Origin: Phallusia mammillata
Lineage: Eukaryota; Chordata; Ascidiacea; Phlebobranchia; Ascidiidae
Length of the DNA: 64,000 nt
Reading direction: 5' to 3'
Assembly (NCBI GenBank): GCA_003260075.1
Contig: QLIY01000103.1
Span: 185,708-249,707, forward strand
This document shows, piece after piece, positions 32,801 to 46,500 of the stretch. A program made the translations under genes and the position numbers. Every line of letters begins with the position of its first letter. Positions within the stretch are counted from its first letter, which is position 1. Under the pieces are notes generated by a model. That model was not told the DNA's origin, ran no database searches, and was given only the letters and a program-made list of their open reading frames with translations.

Positions 32801-35800
32801 GGTCAGTTTGTGCAACTGCTCGGCCGAGCACCGAGCACGGAGCATCAAAAACAGCGATGCTCGGTACCGAGTACTCGGGTTCTGGCTCGGCTCGGCCCAT
32901 CCCTAGTAGACACAGGTATATACGCACCAAGCTTTAAATGAAACACAAGTTGTCCAATCCATTGTTATGCGATAGAGCCTTATGGAGGCCATTTTGTGTC
33001 CAAATTATACAACGGGTATAGGATAAAACGCATAACTTTTCTGATATTAACAAACCAATAAGCTTGAAATGTTATACAAAAACTTTCATGCATACAAGGT
33101 TATACCCACCTGGCCTTCACCACCGCCAGAAATAATCCTTTTGCTGTCCGAAGTTGCGGCAACGGCCGTTACACCAGAGTTATGAGCGTTGTTAATCACG
33201 TACCACACCTTTCCGCTTTCCGGAAGAAACACGCGGATTTTTCCATCATTCCACGCTGAGATCAGGGAATGACCGTCCTGCAAGTGGTACGTTAAAGTGT
33301 GTAGAAACTTAAAATATGGCGGGTTTTTTAATTGGGCTGGTTTGTGTTTCTGTTTATGGTCATCAAGTTGCAAGTTGCGTTTTTCGTTTTGTCCTAGAAT
33401 TTTATGCTCATTTCATGTGCATTTAGCAATCAACATGTCTTAAAACAGTTGAAGGTGGTCGATCTACAGAGAAATTGTACATTTCAGAGCCAAATCAGTT
33501 CATGTGTTGGCGTTAACTAGGCTTTTTTAGCGTTTAGATAAAGGGGATACCAAAAATTAGTATTTGTATTTCAGTAAACTGTTGCTGACTTATCAAAGCA
33601 AATAGCAGACTTATTTAGTCTATGGGGTTTAAAAAAACACTTATCTAAGGTATTGTACCCAACACTTTGTACTTTGTTTGTTACTTACTGGCATAAACTC
33701 GATAGCATGGCAAATCATGTTGGGCACAGAGATCCTTAGCAGTTCCCGAGAAGTGCAAGTGTGCCAAACTCTGATATCATCACCTGAGCAGGTTGCCACC
33801 AAATCAGATGTACAAAGTGGAAATGCAACGTCAAGCACTGGTTGGTAATGGGCAGACATAACGAGATCCTCTTTAAAGTCAGTAAGGTTGAATCTGTGAA
33901 AAGAAAATCCAGGTAGCCTATATATTTGTGAATTAAAATGCTAGAGTTATAAAAAAGTCATGACTTTATTATCTCAAATGGACCAGTGTAAAAGACATAA
34001 TAAAAAATGTAGCTTAAGAAATTTAACAGTTGCATTCTTAAGTACAGTAAACTTCAGTTTAACTGGATGCGGTTAATCTGGATTTACCTAATTCAGACAA
34101 AACTTCAGGTACAAATGATTTGTAATGTGGTAAGAACTAATTGGCATCGGTTCATATGGATCTTTGCCTGGTCTGGACAAATTTGTTGGTCCAAATGGGT
34201 CCAGTTTAACCAAGGTTTACTGTATTAGATTTCATAAAAACAGTATGCTAAAGTACAGGAGTAAACAGGTGCAAACTGATGGTGTGATATTCTAACTTTA
34301 CTGTCAAAATTTCAGAACTTTATCATTTTTGTTTTTTAGATAATATAAAGCAAATAGCCATAAAAAAAGGATTAGAACCACACAGCACCAACTAATATTG
34401 GAATTAACAGTAAGCAATTCATTTTACTTCATGAACATACTATGTACATTTAGCTTGACATATGAGTTTAGGATCTTTAAAGTTGTTTAGGCTTACCTGT
34501 ATATCTGTGACTTGTTGGTGCCCACAAAGAATTGGTGTCCCTGGCCACGAAGTGCAATAGATGAAACTGCACCTTTCAATTTACAATCACCCTGCTTTAG
34601 TACACAGTATTTATCACTCCTCCCATTCACCAGAGCAAGAGTTCCATCCCCTGCTCCAATCAGCAAGTTGCCATTCTTCAAGATCTATAAAACACAAAAA
34701 AATTTCAAGCAAAAACAAACTTTACACCATTTTTATGCATTACTTTGGTTAACTTGTCTTTTATGATATGGCATTATCCTCTTGAAGGTGTCTTGTATAG
34801 GACATCTAGTATTTATGATAAAGCTGCTGGAGAGTAGCATTCGTTTATACCAGTGGTTCTCAACCTTTTTGACTTTGCGGACCCCTTTTGGTACTGTCAA
34901 GCTAATCGCAGACCCCTTTGAAGGTTTTGGTATTTTTTGTTCTTTTTTTATTAACAAGCAACCCAAACAAGGTGCAGAATATACCAACCATGTTTGGTCC
35001 AGGACCAAAATTTCAATCACTTTGACTGGGCTGCGACATCAGAACTCAATAATAAAGAGCCACTACATTGTGATGTGTTTGCCACTGAAAATTTACCTCT
35101 GTTGCATCACAGTGGGTTTAAATGTCACAATGCATTGTGGTTTGTCGCCTATGAAGAACGATTTTAAACAAGTTTTGAGAACCACTGGTTTATACATTAT
35201 GCCTGGCAGCGATAACTTATTTTTTGGTCACTTAGTTTGTTGCAACAAACACAAAATTACTTTGCATTACAGCATAAATATATACATGTATTCAGTAGTG
35301 AGCTTCAAATTTTTTGTTAGACGGTTCTATCACAAAAGTCATATTTTTTGGCCGGGTCTGTTACAAAAAGCCCATTGACAGTAACTAGTAATGCTAACAT
35401 AAAAATTCGTGGGACGGTTCTATAGAACCTGTGCGAACTGGCTGAATCCCACCACTGCATGTCTTGAATAGTCTTTAATAATGTTGTGTGTTTTAGTAAA
35501 TTATGTTGCACAATTTCAATTATTAATTTCTACTCTTGGAAGCATAGCCTACTTTGATGTCTGCAATTCCTTGGCTGAATTTCCCTTTCGCTGGTCCATG
35601 GTTGGCCACAAACTTGGTTTTCATGTTAATTTTGAGGATGTCACCACTTGTTGTTCCACAGTAAAAGTATTCGTCATTTTCATCGACCTTTTGACAAGAA
35701 AAACAACTGTGGGAAAATTTCAAAACAGTTTTTTTTACCCCAAAGGAATTCATGCACCCTGCCAAACACTGTTGTTTTGATTTTGGAAAGTGTTTTACGA

Positions 35801-38179
35801 AGCTTTTCCACAATGAAATACTTTCAGGTCAATTTACAGCATATACTAAAATATCATTACTGTAAAACTGTATTTAAAAAAAAAACTGTATTAAACTGTA
35901 TCAATTACTGCATTTTTCTTTAAGCACCTTACATTTTGTCTTTGAACAAAAGTCTATGCAGTAAAAAATACCAACTCCTTTTTAAAGCATATCCTGCTAA
36001 TCACTATCATTTTGGTTTCAGAATTACTACTTGTGAAAACTAGCTGTTTATCTTACCTCAACACATTTGACAATTCTTTTTAACTGCCCCAAGTTGCATT
36101 CCTGTGGCCTGATTTTGCGATTGGGCAGATCGAGCTCCCACACACGAAGGGTGCCATCCCCAGCAGTCACAAACAAATCATCACTGTTGCTTGCATATTT
36201 AACAGTAAATGTTGTGCCAGCAGACTGCACGGCAGCTGGCGATCCACAAACCTGGTAAAGAATGTACACATTTTCGGATCGAATGGATTTTTTACAATCA
36301 TGGTGTTATCTTGCACTGACGATAACAACAGCTGTGGAACAAACAACTCCTACAAAAAGCGGATATATAACCCTGACAGTTTCTGTAGTTTGTCAAGCTA
36401 CTTTTCAAGTTGGTTATTGGTGTTTATGAAGGTATCATAAGGTTTATATGTCTTTCTCTACCGATATATGATATTTGGTGCCATTATTGCCCAAGGTTAA
36501 TGCTGACAGTTCAACTTAATCCAATTAACTGCAAAATGATTTGTACAATCCAAAACTATAGCCATTTATACAATTCAAAATTGTGGCCTATTGTTGGTTG
36601 AAAAACATGTTGATTTGTTGGGTGAATCTAATACATGCAGGATCACTGGGTGCCCCTTAATATTACTTAATTCTTAGTTGATTGGAATGCATGTTACTAT
36701 GGTACTGTTTGAACAAGGTTGGCCAAGCCATATGAAGGTGCACCAAGTGGAAAAAGGCGAACCAAGGACATAAAGGTGTACCAATCGCTTTTAAAGTGCA
36801 ATAAGTTATCCTGCATATTCTAGATGCACTGGATTATTCTCTTGAAAAGTTTGGATGATTTAACAAGGAATCATCTTTGTGTGGTAATGATGTGTGAAAT
36901 GTGTGGTAAGACAAGTTACAACTTGAGCAAGAGATTTTGTAACTTGAAATAAATGCAATAAAGGGCTTACTGCTTCTGCTGTTTGCAGATTCCAAACAAC
37001 CACTGAGTTGTCGTCTTGTCCACCAAGGGAAACCAAATACAATTCATTGGGAGAGAAAGCAAGAGCTTCAACTTTCACTTTATGAAGTATCAATTGGTAT
37101 TTTAGACATCGCTTCTCATAATCCCACACCATAATGGCTGCCTTGAATCCCATATGTGTGAACTGTATATGCATATAAAGTAGAAATTATAGTGGTGTGT
37201 GTTGATACCTTAAAAATACAACTGAACTTCAACAATACAACTGAATCCTAACCTTAGGGTGGCAGTATAAAGTGATTATGTGATCAAAAATATATAAAAA
37301 TGGAGTTTAGTAGAGTCGTAACTGCAATTTCCTGGTTTTGGGTATAAATTATTTTGGTTGTTTGTATTTTTATCACCACAAACTTTGATCATCCTTACTC
37401 CTACTAAGAAAAAACTGATGGGCCAATTTGAAACTAAAATCAACCTATCTATACGAAACAATAAAGATGCAGACAACCTTGGGACAGACTTACCACAAAC
37501 AATATGCATTTTTAGTTTAAAATTGTTATTACAACAAATGGTTTTTGTATTTAAAAATTGCCAGTACAAACCTGTCCAGATGCAATATATTTTCCGCTCT
37601 TGGATACAACCAGGCATGATACTGTGTTGGTGTGACCAGTTAGAAAATCCTGCTTGTTTGTATTCAGGTTGCGCACAATCACAGTGTTGCCCAGTGGATA
37701 GACCATATGTTCTCTTAAAACAGGTTTAAAAAAACATAAGTCACCCAAGGTTTACAGCACAGACTTAGTAACTGAGAAGTACAAGATATCAACCACTTGT
37801 TGTTTAGAAGCGTTATTGTCCCTAAACTGTATTTTTTGTTTGGAAATATACATGTATCTATTTAGGTTTGCCTCATAAGGAATTTGCAATTCGGGAATGC
37901 TTAGTAACCGGCGGATTTGGTATAACAACCTTCAATCGTCCTGTCTTCTATGATTTTAAAATGATAGGCCTGCATTAAGGCTTCAGTGCTGATGCCAGTT
38001 AAGCTTACGTTTATCTTAACTATTAGGTTGACCTGATTTTTTAAAAAAACAACGTCTGTTAAATGCTTAGGTTGAGTTTCTTACTTGTCTGGGTGAATAA
38101 TGAGACCGCCATTGACCAACCCATTGAATCCAATGGTTGACAGGAGTTCCAGTCTTGGAACATCGTCTTCCGCAGACAT
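29828..38179 (-). CDS. CFAP52: Cilia- and flagella-associated protein 52 (WD40), 12 exons
   Basis: WD40-propeller protein that sits inside ciliary doublet microtubules. Exons in transcript order: 38179-38085, 37713-37572, 37162-36971, 36251-36057, 35687-35553, 34684-34497, 33893-33689, 33277-33110, 32256-32167, 31798-31655, 30816-30655, 29980-29828. All are GT-AG and in phase; 622 aa against 620 in human CFAP52 (WDR16). Orthology is clear from segments such as IGFNGLV, YIASGQ, MGFKAAI, LYLVSLGGQDD, RVWELDLPNRKI, RGQGHQF, SAWNDGKI, EHKSSVTCIK, DGTCIIWDL, NTLFQCVCYHP and GHSGNIT. The start ATG fits the human N-terminus. No truncation is seen. Part of exon 11 is duplicated beyond a G-run (30414-30542), outside the reading frame. 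A minus-strand GGCAAC half-site about 260 bases upstream is too weak to call an RFX X-box. Introns are rich in small transposons. Confidence 0.97.
30414..30692. repeat. Approx. 130-bp duplication around CFAP52 exon 11 joined by G-run
   Basis: Copy 1 is 30414-30542, the G-run is 30543-30553, and copy 2 is 30554-30692. Both copies contain the exon 11 donor and its last ~33 coding bases; only copy 2 continues into the intact exon. The intronic parts differ at several sites while the exon part is identical. Confidence 0.88.
31478..31573 (+). mobile_element. pogo-like MITE fragment
   Basis: Begins CAGTAAACCTCGGTTAATCC after TA, with internal TTGTCCGGATTAGGC; the right half is missing. In CFAP52 intron 10. 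Confidence 0.6.
32309..32930 (+). repeat. tRNA-derived SINE interrupted by a hAT element
   Basis: B-box-like GGTACGAATCCC near 32380 and the family tail (GAAATGCTTGGGAGACCGG..TTTGGTACAACG). The tail is split at 32516 by the element at 32517-32905; its last part, AGGTATATACGCACC, lies to the right and matches the end of the copy at 25604. Confidence 0.65.
32517..32905. mobile_element. Ac-type hAT MITE inside a SINE
   Basis: Ends TAGGGATGTG and CATCCCTA; perfect 8-bp duplication gtagacac (32509-32516 and 32906-32913). The terminal TAGGGATG resembles the Ac transposon end. The interior has repeated GCTCGG and CCGAGCA motifs. No open frame. Confidence 0.85.
34045..34222 (+). mobile_element. pogo/Tigger-like MITE with TA duplication
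   Basis: Ends CAGTAAAC and GGTTTACTG, with TA on both sides (34043-34044 and 34223-34224). The interior is shared with 13768 and 28820 (ACAAATGATTTGTAATGTGG). In CFAP52 intron 6. Confidence 0.8.
34851..35187 (+). mobile_element. hAT-like element
   Basis: A 337-bp element, CAGTGGTTCTCAACC to TTTTGAGAACCACTG, with a perfect 8-bp duplication gtttatac (34843-34850 and 35188-35195). A related truncated copy is at 5684. In CFAP52 intron 5. Confidence 0.88.
37862..37935 (+). repeat. SINE tail fragment
   Basis: GGGAATGCTTAGTAACCGG followed by GATTTGGTATAAC matches the tail of the tRNA-derived SINE at 25604; the tRNA-like head is absent. In CFAP52 intron 1. Confidence 0.55.
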
Positions 38180-40551
38180 TTTAAAGTTTACAAATATTTC
38201 AGTTTGAATACAGATAGTTGATTCTGAAACGAAAAACTTACATTGTGATAAATTCCAACTCCCGTAAATTCATTTATCACTAGGCATTACATTGCCAAAC
38301 AAAACAAATAAACATTACTAATTAACGAATTTGTTTTTGTGATGATAAGCGCAACATTTTGACAAATATCCTGTACTGTATGAGCAAAAACGAACCATTT
38401 GAAACAAGCGGGGCACATCAACAGCTTGTCTTTTTTGTTGCCATAACTACGGTGGTGCGAATAACTTAAAGGTTGATCCAACACAATTTTTTTTTTAAAC
38501 TAGGGTAATGCGTCTTGCCACACTTAAGGTGCTTTATTAAGTTTTAAAAAGAAATGTTTGATAATTAACTTTCCTAAAAAGGCACCAGATGTAAAATATA
38601 ACCAAATATATCCTAAAAGATACTTTTAAACGTGAATCTACGCATTTTATTTTTAGTCGAGTGGAAACAGCTTCAAATGCAATATCAAGAAAAAATTGTG
38701 TTCACTTTTTAATTAAAGAAAATTGTGAAGCCTTTTGATCGGTAAGTTTCAAACAAAATCTTACCAATCGACTTGCACAATTTTGCTGGCTCGTTGAGCG
38801 TGAACCATTGGCTCGAAACAAAGGCATTCGATTGCGATGAGTGCCCTCAAAACTACGTCTCACCGAGTGCTACACAATACTTTATGCCCCAAACTACATT
38901 CTTTGTAAGACTATTGAAAGACTGTATTTAGCTAACAGGGTCCTATTTTGCTTCACTTAGCCTTTTGGAACGACATGCTGTGATGTCACAATACATTTGG
39001 AACATTAGGATTAACTTGGCTGGCTTTGGGTTGTTATGCTTCCTAGTTGGTTGAACATTTGATGAGGTTGAACCAAGTTGTAAATCAGTTTAACATTCTT
39101 CTTGGTTTTGCAAAATGTTGGCCAGGATTTAAACTGTTGGTTGTGGAAACAATAAAAACTTGAAAGGAAGTGCAGTTCTCTCGACCATTCACGATGGACG
39201 CTAATAGTATGATTCGAATACAAAAAAGTCCTTAATCCCTAGATTTGTGTGACAAACCATACGTTACCTTGTGTGCATTGTGGGGGGGGGGTCAAAACTA
39301 CGTCTCACCAAGTGCTACACAATACTTTATGCCCCAAACTGCATTCTTTGTAAGACTATTGAAAGACTGTATTTAGCTAACAGGGTCCTATTTGCTTCAC
39401 TTGGCTATTTTGGATGACCTGCTGTGATGTCACAGTACCTTTGGAACATTAGGATTTACTTGTATTTTTTACAAGCATAAAGGGACCAAGCTGGGTTGGG
39501 TTGTTTTACTTCCTAGTTGGTTGAACATTTGATGAGGTTTAACTAAGATGTAATCAGAAAAAATGTTAGTGATGGTTTAAACTGTTGGTTGTGGAAACAA
39601 TAAAGGCTTGAGAGGAAATGCAGTTCTCTCGACCACTCGTGATGGACGCTAATGGTATGATTCGAATACAAAAAAGTCCTTAATCCCTAGATTTGTGTGA
39701 CCATACGTTACCTTGTGTGCATTGTAAGATTTGGACGTAGTTTTTGGTATTTAGAGTAGTCTAAAACTTTACAGTCCTATAAAGAATTACGTTTAGTCGT
39801 TACAAACTGAATATACCTCGTTTTAATAGAATGCAGTACAATGAGAAAACTACGGTACGGTATTGAGTATACAGTTAAATAACATTATGTGAAGAAAAAT
39901 ATTCAGTAATGCCGTATCGTTAGACTCATTATAGCTTTTAACTCAGTGTCCGTTATTGATTAGTTTTGACTGTGTAACAGAAATGTAGGTAGAGATCTCC
40001 TATTATCTCGTCCAAGGGCCCTTAAATTAGGCGCTCTATACCTCGTTGCCGCGCCAGATTATCGATCCTATACTTCATAATGAAAGAAGAAGTTTTTTCA
40101 GACTTTGTTGTGATGTGTGCCAGCAATGTGTTTGTGCTGACATAGTATATTTAGCCTACTAAGTATCGAAATATTTTGACTTTAAATAGGACAGAGAAAA
40201 ACTAATTTAGAGATTGAATTGAATAAATGAACTAATTTAAATTTATATTTGTGCTTCGGTTAAGCTAATCAATTATTCTTAAACTTTAAAATGTATTGAA
40301 CATTGGCTGACAGTTAAACTGTATGATGTTCTTTTTATGTTTTACAACAGTAACATTAAAGCAAAAATCCGGTTTTAGGTAAACTACGTGAATGCCCAAT
40401 AGTTATGGTTCATACCTAAAGCTTATTTATTTTTTGTTTGTTGAAAAAAAGGCTGGGAAGAACCCTTTATTTGCAGTAAAATATTTGCTAAGTTTCCCTT
40501 TAAAGACAGTATGATCACGTGAGAACGGGAATTTTTTTACATGCGTTAGTT
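38180..40551. other. Divergent intergenic region
   Basis: Lies between the CFAP52 start (-) and the next gene (+), so it must hold both promoters. It contains the large duplication at 38847-39725. A CACGTG E-box at 40516-40521 lies about 30 bases before the probable ATG of the gene to the right. No exon recognised. Confidence 0.5.
38847..39725. repeat. Approx. 435-bp direct duplication joined by ten G
   Basis: Copy 1 is 38847-39281, the G-run is 39282-39291, and copy 2 is 39292-39725. The copies share order and ends but differ by many substitutions and by indels of up to tens of bases near 38960 and 39095. Among the longest of this class in the window. Confidence 0.9.
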
Positions 40552-43500
40552 ATGTCTATTATTACGTACAACGGTTGCGATGACTACGGTTTCCTGACTT
40601 GCCGTTCCGCCGACGCAAGAAGTTCCACAATTATCCATCGCTCTCGCAATGACCTCAGCAATGGAATAAGTCAAGCTTCATCAGAAAAACAAGCGTCGAA
40701 AACAAAACAAGATGAAAAAAAGGAAAGTTTAAAGAAAAGCGACAAGAAGAGCAAAGCGGAGCAGGAGGTGAGAAAGAGGAGGTGGTGGAGGTCGATTTTC
40801 TCCTCCGGGAGCAAAAAGAAAGAAAAAAGAAAACTTGGCGAAAGTAAAGCGACTGTTGCGAGACACAAGTCCGACGTTGCCTGCTCCAATCGATCCGTTT
40901 TAAGGCAAAAGCATGTCGAGGGCGTCGGTAATTTAAAATCAAAACACCGCAGTGCGTACTTCGCGGAAGACAGTGTCATCATCGTCGACGAGCAGTCCCT
41001 CAACGAAGCCAAGGACCCGTCACTTAAGGTGGAGTTGAACGATTTCCATGAGCGCTCCAAGCTAAGATCGGCGATCCGAAAATCGGTGTCTTTTTCCGAT
41101 GTCGGGCCGCTGCATATACACAAATCAGCTTCCATGGACTGTATTGAATCCTTACGCCAGCAGAACCAGCTTTCACAAATGGGAATCAGTCCCAGGCGCT
41201 GTCCGGATGTTAAGAACACATCACAGCAACCTTGTGTGCCTTTGACGCCCGTTAGCGAAGATAAAAATGTAACTGAAATATCAGCTAAGGCGCAAGAAAG
41301 CAAAACGAAGCCAGCCAAACCAGCGAGAAACAAATTAAAAATGGAGCAAGCAAAAGCAACCTGCTCATCTGCTGATAATCTTCTTGACGAGAGACTGGAA
41401 TCGAACCCACAAGCTCCTGTTCTGCGCCGCAGTCGATCAATGTTAAGTTTTAAGAATCTGTTCGCACGAAAATCAAAATCAGATGAAAAGGGGAAAAAAC
41501 GTAGGGCGGTCTCGACCAACATGGAAATCTTACTGCAGGCGGATGTTGATAATATTTCTATTGCGACCAGCAAAGACGAAGTCGACAGTCGTAAAATGGA
41601 TGAGATCAACGTTTATGAACGATATCCTCGTCGTAAATCGGAGCAGCGCAAAGTTCTTGTACACATTCAAACTAAGTAAGTTACCGTCCAAACAACGTAT
41701 GGCTGTTTTTTTCCCACCAAGTAACGTTAACATAGTTTGTTATTGAAGACAAACGACGTTTTGTAAAAGAAAACTAGGACCGTTTTTTGCCAAGCATGTT
41801 GGACATACATTCAATTGAACGAACAAATATTTAAAGAACAAGACTTTTTTTTAACCAAGGCATAGAACATTTTTTCTACTGCCGTTCGCATTTCAGGTTC
41901 TTATTTGACTCAAAGTGGGGGGGGGGGGTAACGTTAACGTAGTTTGTTATTGAAGGCAAACGACGTTTTGTAAAAGAAAACTAGCACCGTTTTTTGCCAA
42001 GCATGTCGGACATACATTCAATTGAACGAACAAATATTTAAAGAACAAGGCTTTTTTTGATTTTATCGCCCAAGCAATCATGAACACATAGAACATGGCA
42101 TAGAACATTTTTCTACTGCCGTTCGCATTTCAGGTTCTTATTTGACTCAAAGTGGCTATTGTGCCCATTGAGTCAAAAGAAAGAGTTTTAAGAGCTGGAC
42201 ACCCCTACTTGCAGTAAAATAAATTCTTAAAAAATATCTTGATTTTCCAAAAAAAAATGTTTTTTTTCTCAGAATAGTGTATTGGAATAGTTTCACAAAA
42301 CAAATGTCTGCTGTGTGATCTCCGCAGCTTTATTTATGTCAATATTGTTCGTCAGAGAAGAGATACCAGTTGAGAACGGCGTACCCCAGTGGGATTCATC
42401 ATCGTACCAATATTCATGTTTGTCCGGAAGGGGAATAAGAAATCGGAAAGACGAAACTTCTTCAATTAAACCCAAACCAAAGTTAGTCGAATCCTCGTTT
42501 GTGGGAACTCGTCAACATTCTTACCAACCACAAACAAATACAGAGGAAAAAGGTTTTTAATTTAATTATTTGCTTGTGATTTTTTGTATGTGCCCAACTG
42601 TCGTGGTTTTAAACTTCACCACAGGCTAACAGTTTTGCTTTGCTGTACCGAAGTGCGTTAAAGGTTGGGTTAATCTAATGTTAATTAAGGTATTTTGTAC
42701 TGCAGGCCTGGCGTGGTGTGAGTCAATGAAAAATCGATTTATTTATTTTTTTGATCTTCAAACTTTTCTGTTTCTCACACTTCAAGAATTGTTGAACACA
42801 TGATTTCATTTTATTTTAGGACGTTGTTTTTGTGAAGATGTTTGTAACACATTTGTGGAAAAACACTGAACTAAATTCACTTGTACAGATGCAGCAAAGC
42901 CGCCTGAAACAAGTGGTCACTTCGCAAAACCTGTGAAAATAATGTCCCTCGAGAACGAGCCAAAAGGGGGGGGGGCCTCACACTTCAAGAATTATTGGAC
43001 ACATGCTTTTATTTTATTTTAGGGCGTTGTTTTTGTGAAGATGTTTGTAACACATTTGTAGAAAAATTACTGAACTAAATTCACTCGTACAGATGCAGCA
43101 AAGCCGCCTGAAACAAGTGGCCACTTCGCAAAACCTGTGAAAATAATGTCCCTCGAGAACGAGCCAAAAAATCTCGAGTTGGATCGCAGAAAAAGAACAA
43201 GATCGGACGGGATATTGTTGGATCGAACCTTAAGTGTTGAAACAGAGTTGCTGGACGCCATGAAAACAGGTTAGCGGTTGGTTATACGGAAAAATACGTT
43301 TAAGAACATGTTGCTTTGCCGGATGTTTCTAACCATTTTGGGTGTCTGATGTATAATATTTAGGTCTATAGGCCCTTGCTTAAATTAAGGTTTTTGCACG
43401 GTTTCTACATCTTTGAGAAGGCATGTAAAGTCAAACAAATCTGAAAAAACGCATTAAAATCGTCAAAGAAAGTGTTTTATTTCGTATTTTCGTTTCAGTC

Positions 43501-46500
43501 TTTTTTTCAGAAAATTCTTTGGAAAGTTATATATTCATTTTTTTAATTTTGTTTTTACGAACTATGGGTTATGGGTCAGCATATACCCTGTTAAATACTG
43601 CTATATGATGACAGTTTACTTTTGTTCTATTTGAAAGTTGTTAATGTTTTGATTAGGAGAAGATAACCCAAGCAGAGGAAATTTTCATGCCAAATCTTCT
43701 TCATGTTGTGAAGATTTGCCTTTTGGTCGAACTTTCGTGTTAACTGGAGTTGCAACGGACAAGGCAAGTACATGTGCATTAAGTCGAGATTTTTTAGGTT
43801 GGGAAGTTTTTGACAGTTCAGGATTTCTTAAGAAAAGATTCAGACATTAACATTTCCTTCTCTAGTAGCCAATAACTTTATCGGTAATTTTCGCTTTTTT
43901 CTCTGAGTTTTTATATCAATTGGTCTGAACTGGGAAAGATGCCTTTATAAGACAATGCTTAGGACTCTTAGTTGAAGATTATTTTAAGCTACAAAACAAA
44001 TTGTAGTGAGAATTTTGTCACAAACGGAGTTTAGTTTTGTACGTATTTTAACAGCCTACTAATATTTACGTTAAAAATGTACTTGCGTTTCAGATTCCTG
44101 ACGTCATTGCACGAAATTATCCGTACATATCTACGTCATCACCAGTACGTAACATGGCGCAATGTTTACGCTTTGCTACCGGAATTCCTAAAAAGAAAAG
44201 TTCCCCAACCAGAGAGAAACTTTTGGGTGATTTATCGCCCTCTAGCGACGTACCTCAACATTGCAACGTCGAAGAAAGGTATATACCTAAATCTTTTAAT
44301 TTCGTTGTCTGCAAATAATTTCATGTATTGGTTATTATAAGTGAAAGTTATATTGCAATATAAAGACTATGTAAGCTAAGCAGATTGCATCAGCTAAGTG
44401 GGGGTAAAATTATCATTGCAAACGAGGAAAAGGCTTTATTCTTTTCTCAACGATAATACCACTTTAAATTGAGTTTAATGTGAAATAGCTTCACTCAATA
44501 TCGTAGAAATGATTGAAAATTTTGCAATCGCTGTGCAATATGCAAATACATAGTCGATTGATTTATAAATATTTCAAAAGGATTAGACTTGCCCCATTCT
44601 GCACCATTAAAGGACATGCTGCTGTTTTATCAAACTTTAGTCACATATATTTTTAATTTTTGCATGCTTTTTGTACCTGTAAATTTGTATTTGATAAAAT
44701 CAGCAACAAAATATTTGCATTCAGTGCACAAGAGCCCGAGACCAGCACAGCGCCCTCTAGTGTGGTTGCACCGCCAGATCCCAAACCGAAGCCTTCGCCG
44801 ATAAAACAAGCTGGGCCGTCGCCATTTCAACCACGTCGTTGTTTTAGTGATTCAGACCTTTCTTCGATTCATTTGAGCCCTATGAAGATAAGCGATAAAT
44901 ACAAAAGTAAGGATAAATAAGGATCGAAAATATTTTTCAAGGAATCGAATCAGTCAATAAATTTATATAGAATATATATACTTTCCTTAACTGGCATATT
45001 CAGTTCCTACAAAACCACAGTACAAAACATAAAAAATATGAATAAATATCATCATTATGATCACTCTAAAGTGAGGATAGTAGGTTGCTAGAAATCCACG
45101 AAACCATTATTAGCCTTTATTAGGCAACTTCTTAAAATAAATCGCTGTTTAAAATCCGAATAGGACTATCCCCTACAATTTATTGCATTTTAGTCCAACT
45201 TTTGCGTTTAAGGTTGAATGAAATATTTCATACCTTTATTCACTTCTGTATGTTTTTTATCTAAATCTGTTGAGTATGAGTCATTTTGATTGTATATAAG
45301 TTATAAAGGGAATAAACAAAAAACTTCGTCATACACCTTTAATGATTTGTGAAGAGTAGGAATTAAACTATTAGCTTGGCCTTTTTCCAAACATCTGCTT
45401 AAATTCCTGAAATATTGAATCGAGCTTGTTGTGTTTAGGCGAAGACAAAGTCAACACCAGTAGACGAGTCTCGAGGTAAGTTTCCTTTGTCGCCTGATCT
45501 CATTTTCTGAATTTATATGCCATCCAAAGCATATATGCTGTGAAGTACAACTTCAGAACGTATCAGTGTCAGTTTGCAGAGCAGACAATATTCTTTGCTA
45601 CGTGGTTTCAATTCGTGGGATGAATGAAACACAATAGCTTTGTCAAGACAGCAGAGGAGTTGAAAGTCTTAAAATACTTTTGCCTTAAAAGACAGAAGCA
45701 AATTTGTTCATTGTCAGCTTGTAGACCAAACAATCTAATTTTATAGCCTACAAGATTCGAAAGCATTACAGTCTTATTAACAAAGATCGAGAGGTCAGTA
45801 AAAAGTAACCATCAGTTGTTTCACAATCCCATACAGAGCAGCAATACGAGGATCGTTCAGATGCAGTAGGAGGAGTTTGTTGATTGAGGTGAATTGAGTT
45901 TTATAGCCTAGTTGACAGTATAACAAATAGATCTATTTTAACAAGAGAATATAACATTTTCAGGAACAGTGTATTTGCCGCTTGGAAACAGACCTAGAAT
46001 GCTATAAAATTAACAAATAACTAACTAATGGCGTTCATCTGCTGCGACAGGAGTCGGAGTGCGAGAACCGATCGCCTTCTTCATCGGATGAGGACAAGGA
46101 TTTTGCGCTTGGAAAAACTTAGCGACCTTGCAAGCAACCAGCAACAGTATGATCATAATGAAGAAATTGTGAACGACGTAAGCTTGAGTTGTTGTTTTTT
46201 TGTTTATTCACTGTCTATTTATTGCTCGATTAGCTTTATCAACGCAAAACTGTACAACATAACTCAGCATACACCAAACCAAGTGTAATAATATAACTTT
46301 GTTTTTGAGTTTTGTTTGTTTTGGTGCTTTAATATACGCTAGTATTACCAACAAATGAGACAAAATAACAATGTGTAGTGGAAGCGGTCTTTAAAAAAAC
46401 TGTAATATGTCACCAGGACAGTGGTCAACTTACGCATAAGGTTTAAGTTTAACACGAAAAACCAACATAACCATTTACCATGTGCAATCGAAACGAAAAA

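Noticed and set aside
38425-38445. RFX X-box upstream of CFAP52
   Set aside because: Only one half-site (GGCAAC on the minus strand) matches; the other half has several mismatches.
40671-41609. 312-codon open frame antisense to the first exon of the 1147-aa gene
   Set aside because: It mirrors a phase-consistent sense exon; codon-bias shadow, with no splice or start context of its own.
42889-42965. Separate exon upstream of exon 3 in the 1147-aa gene
   Set aside because: It is the truncated partner of the G-run duplication and has no donor site.
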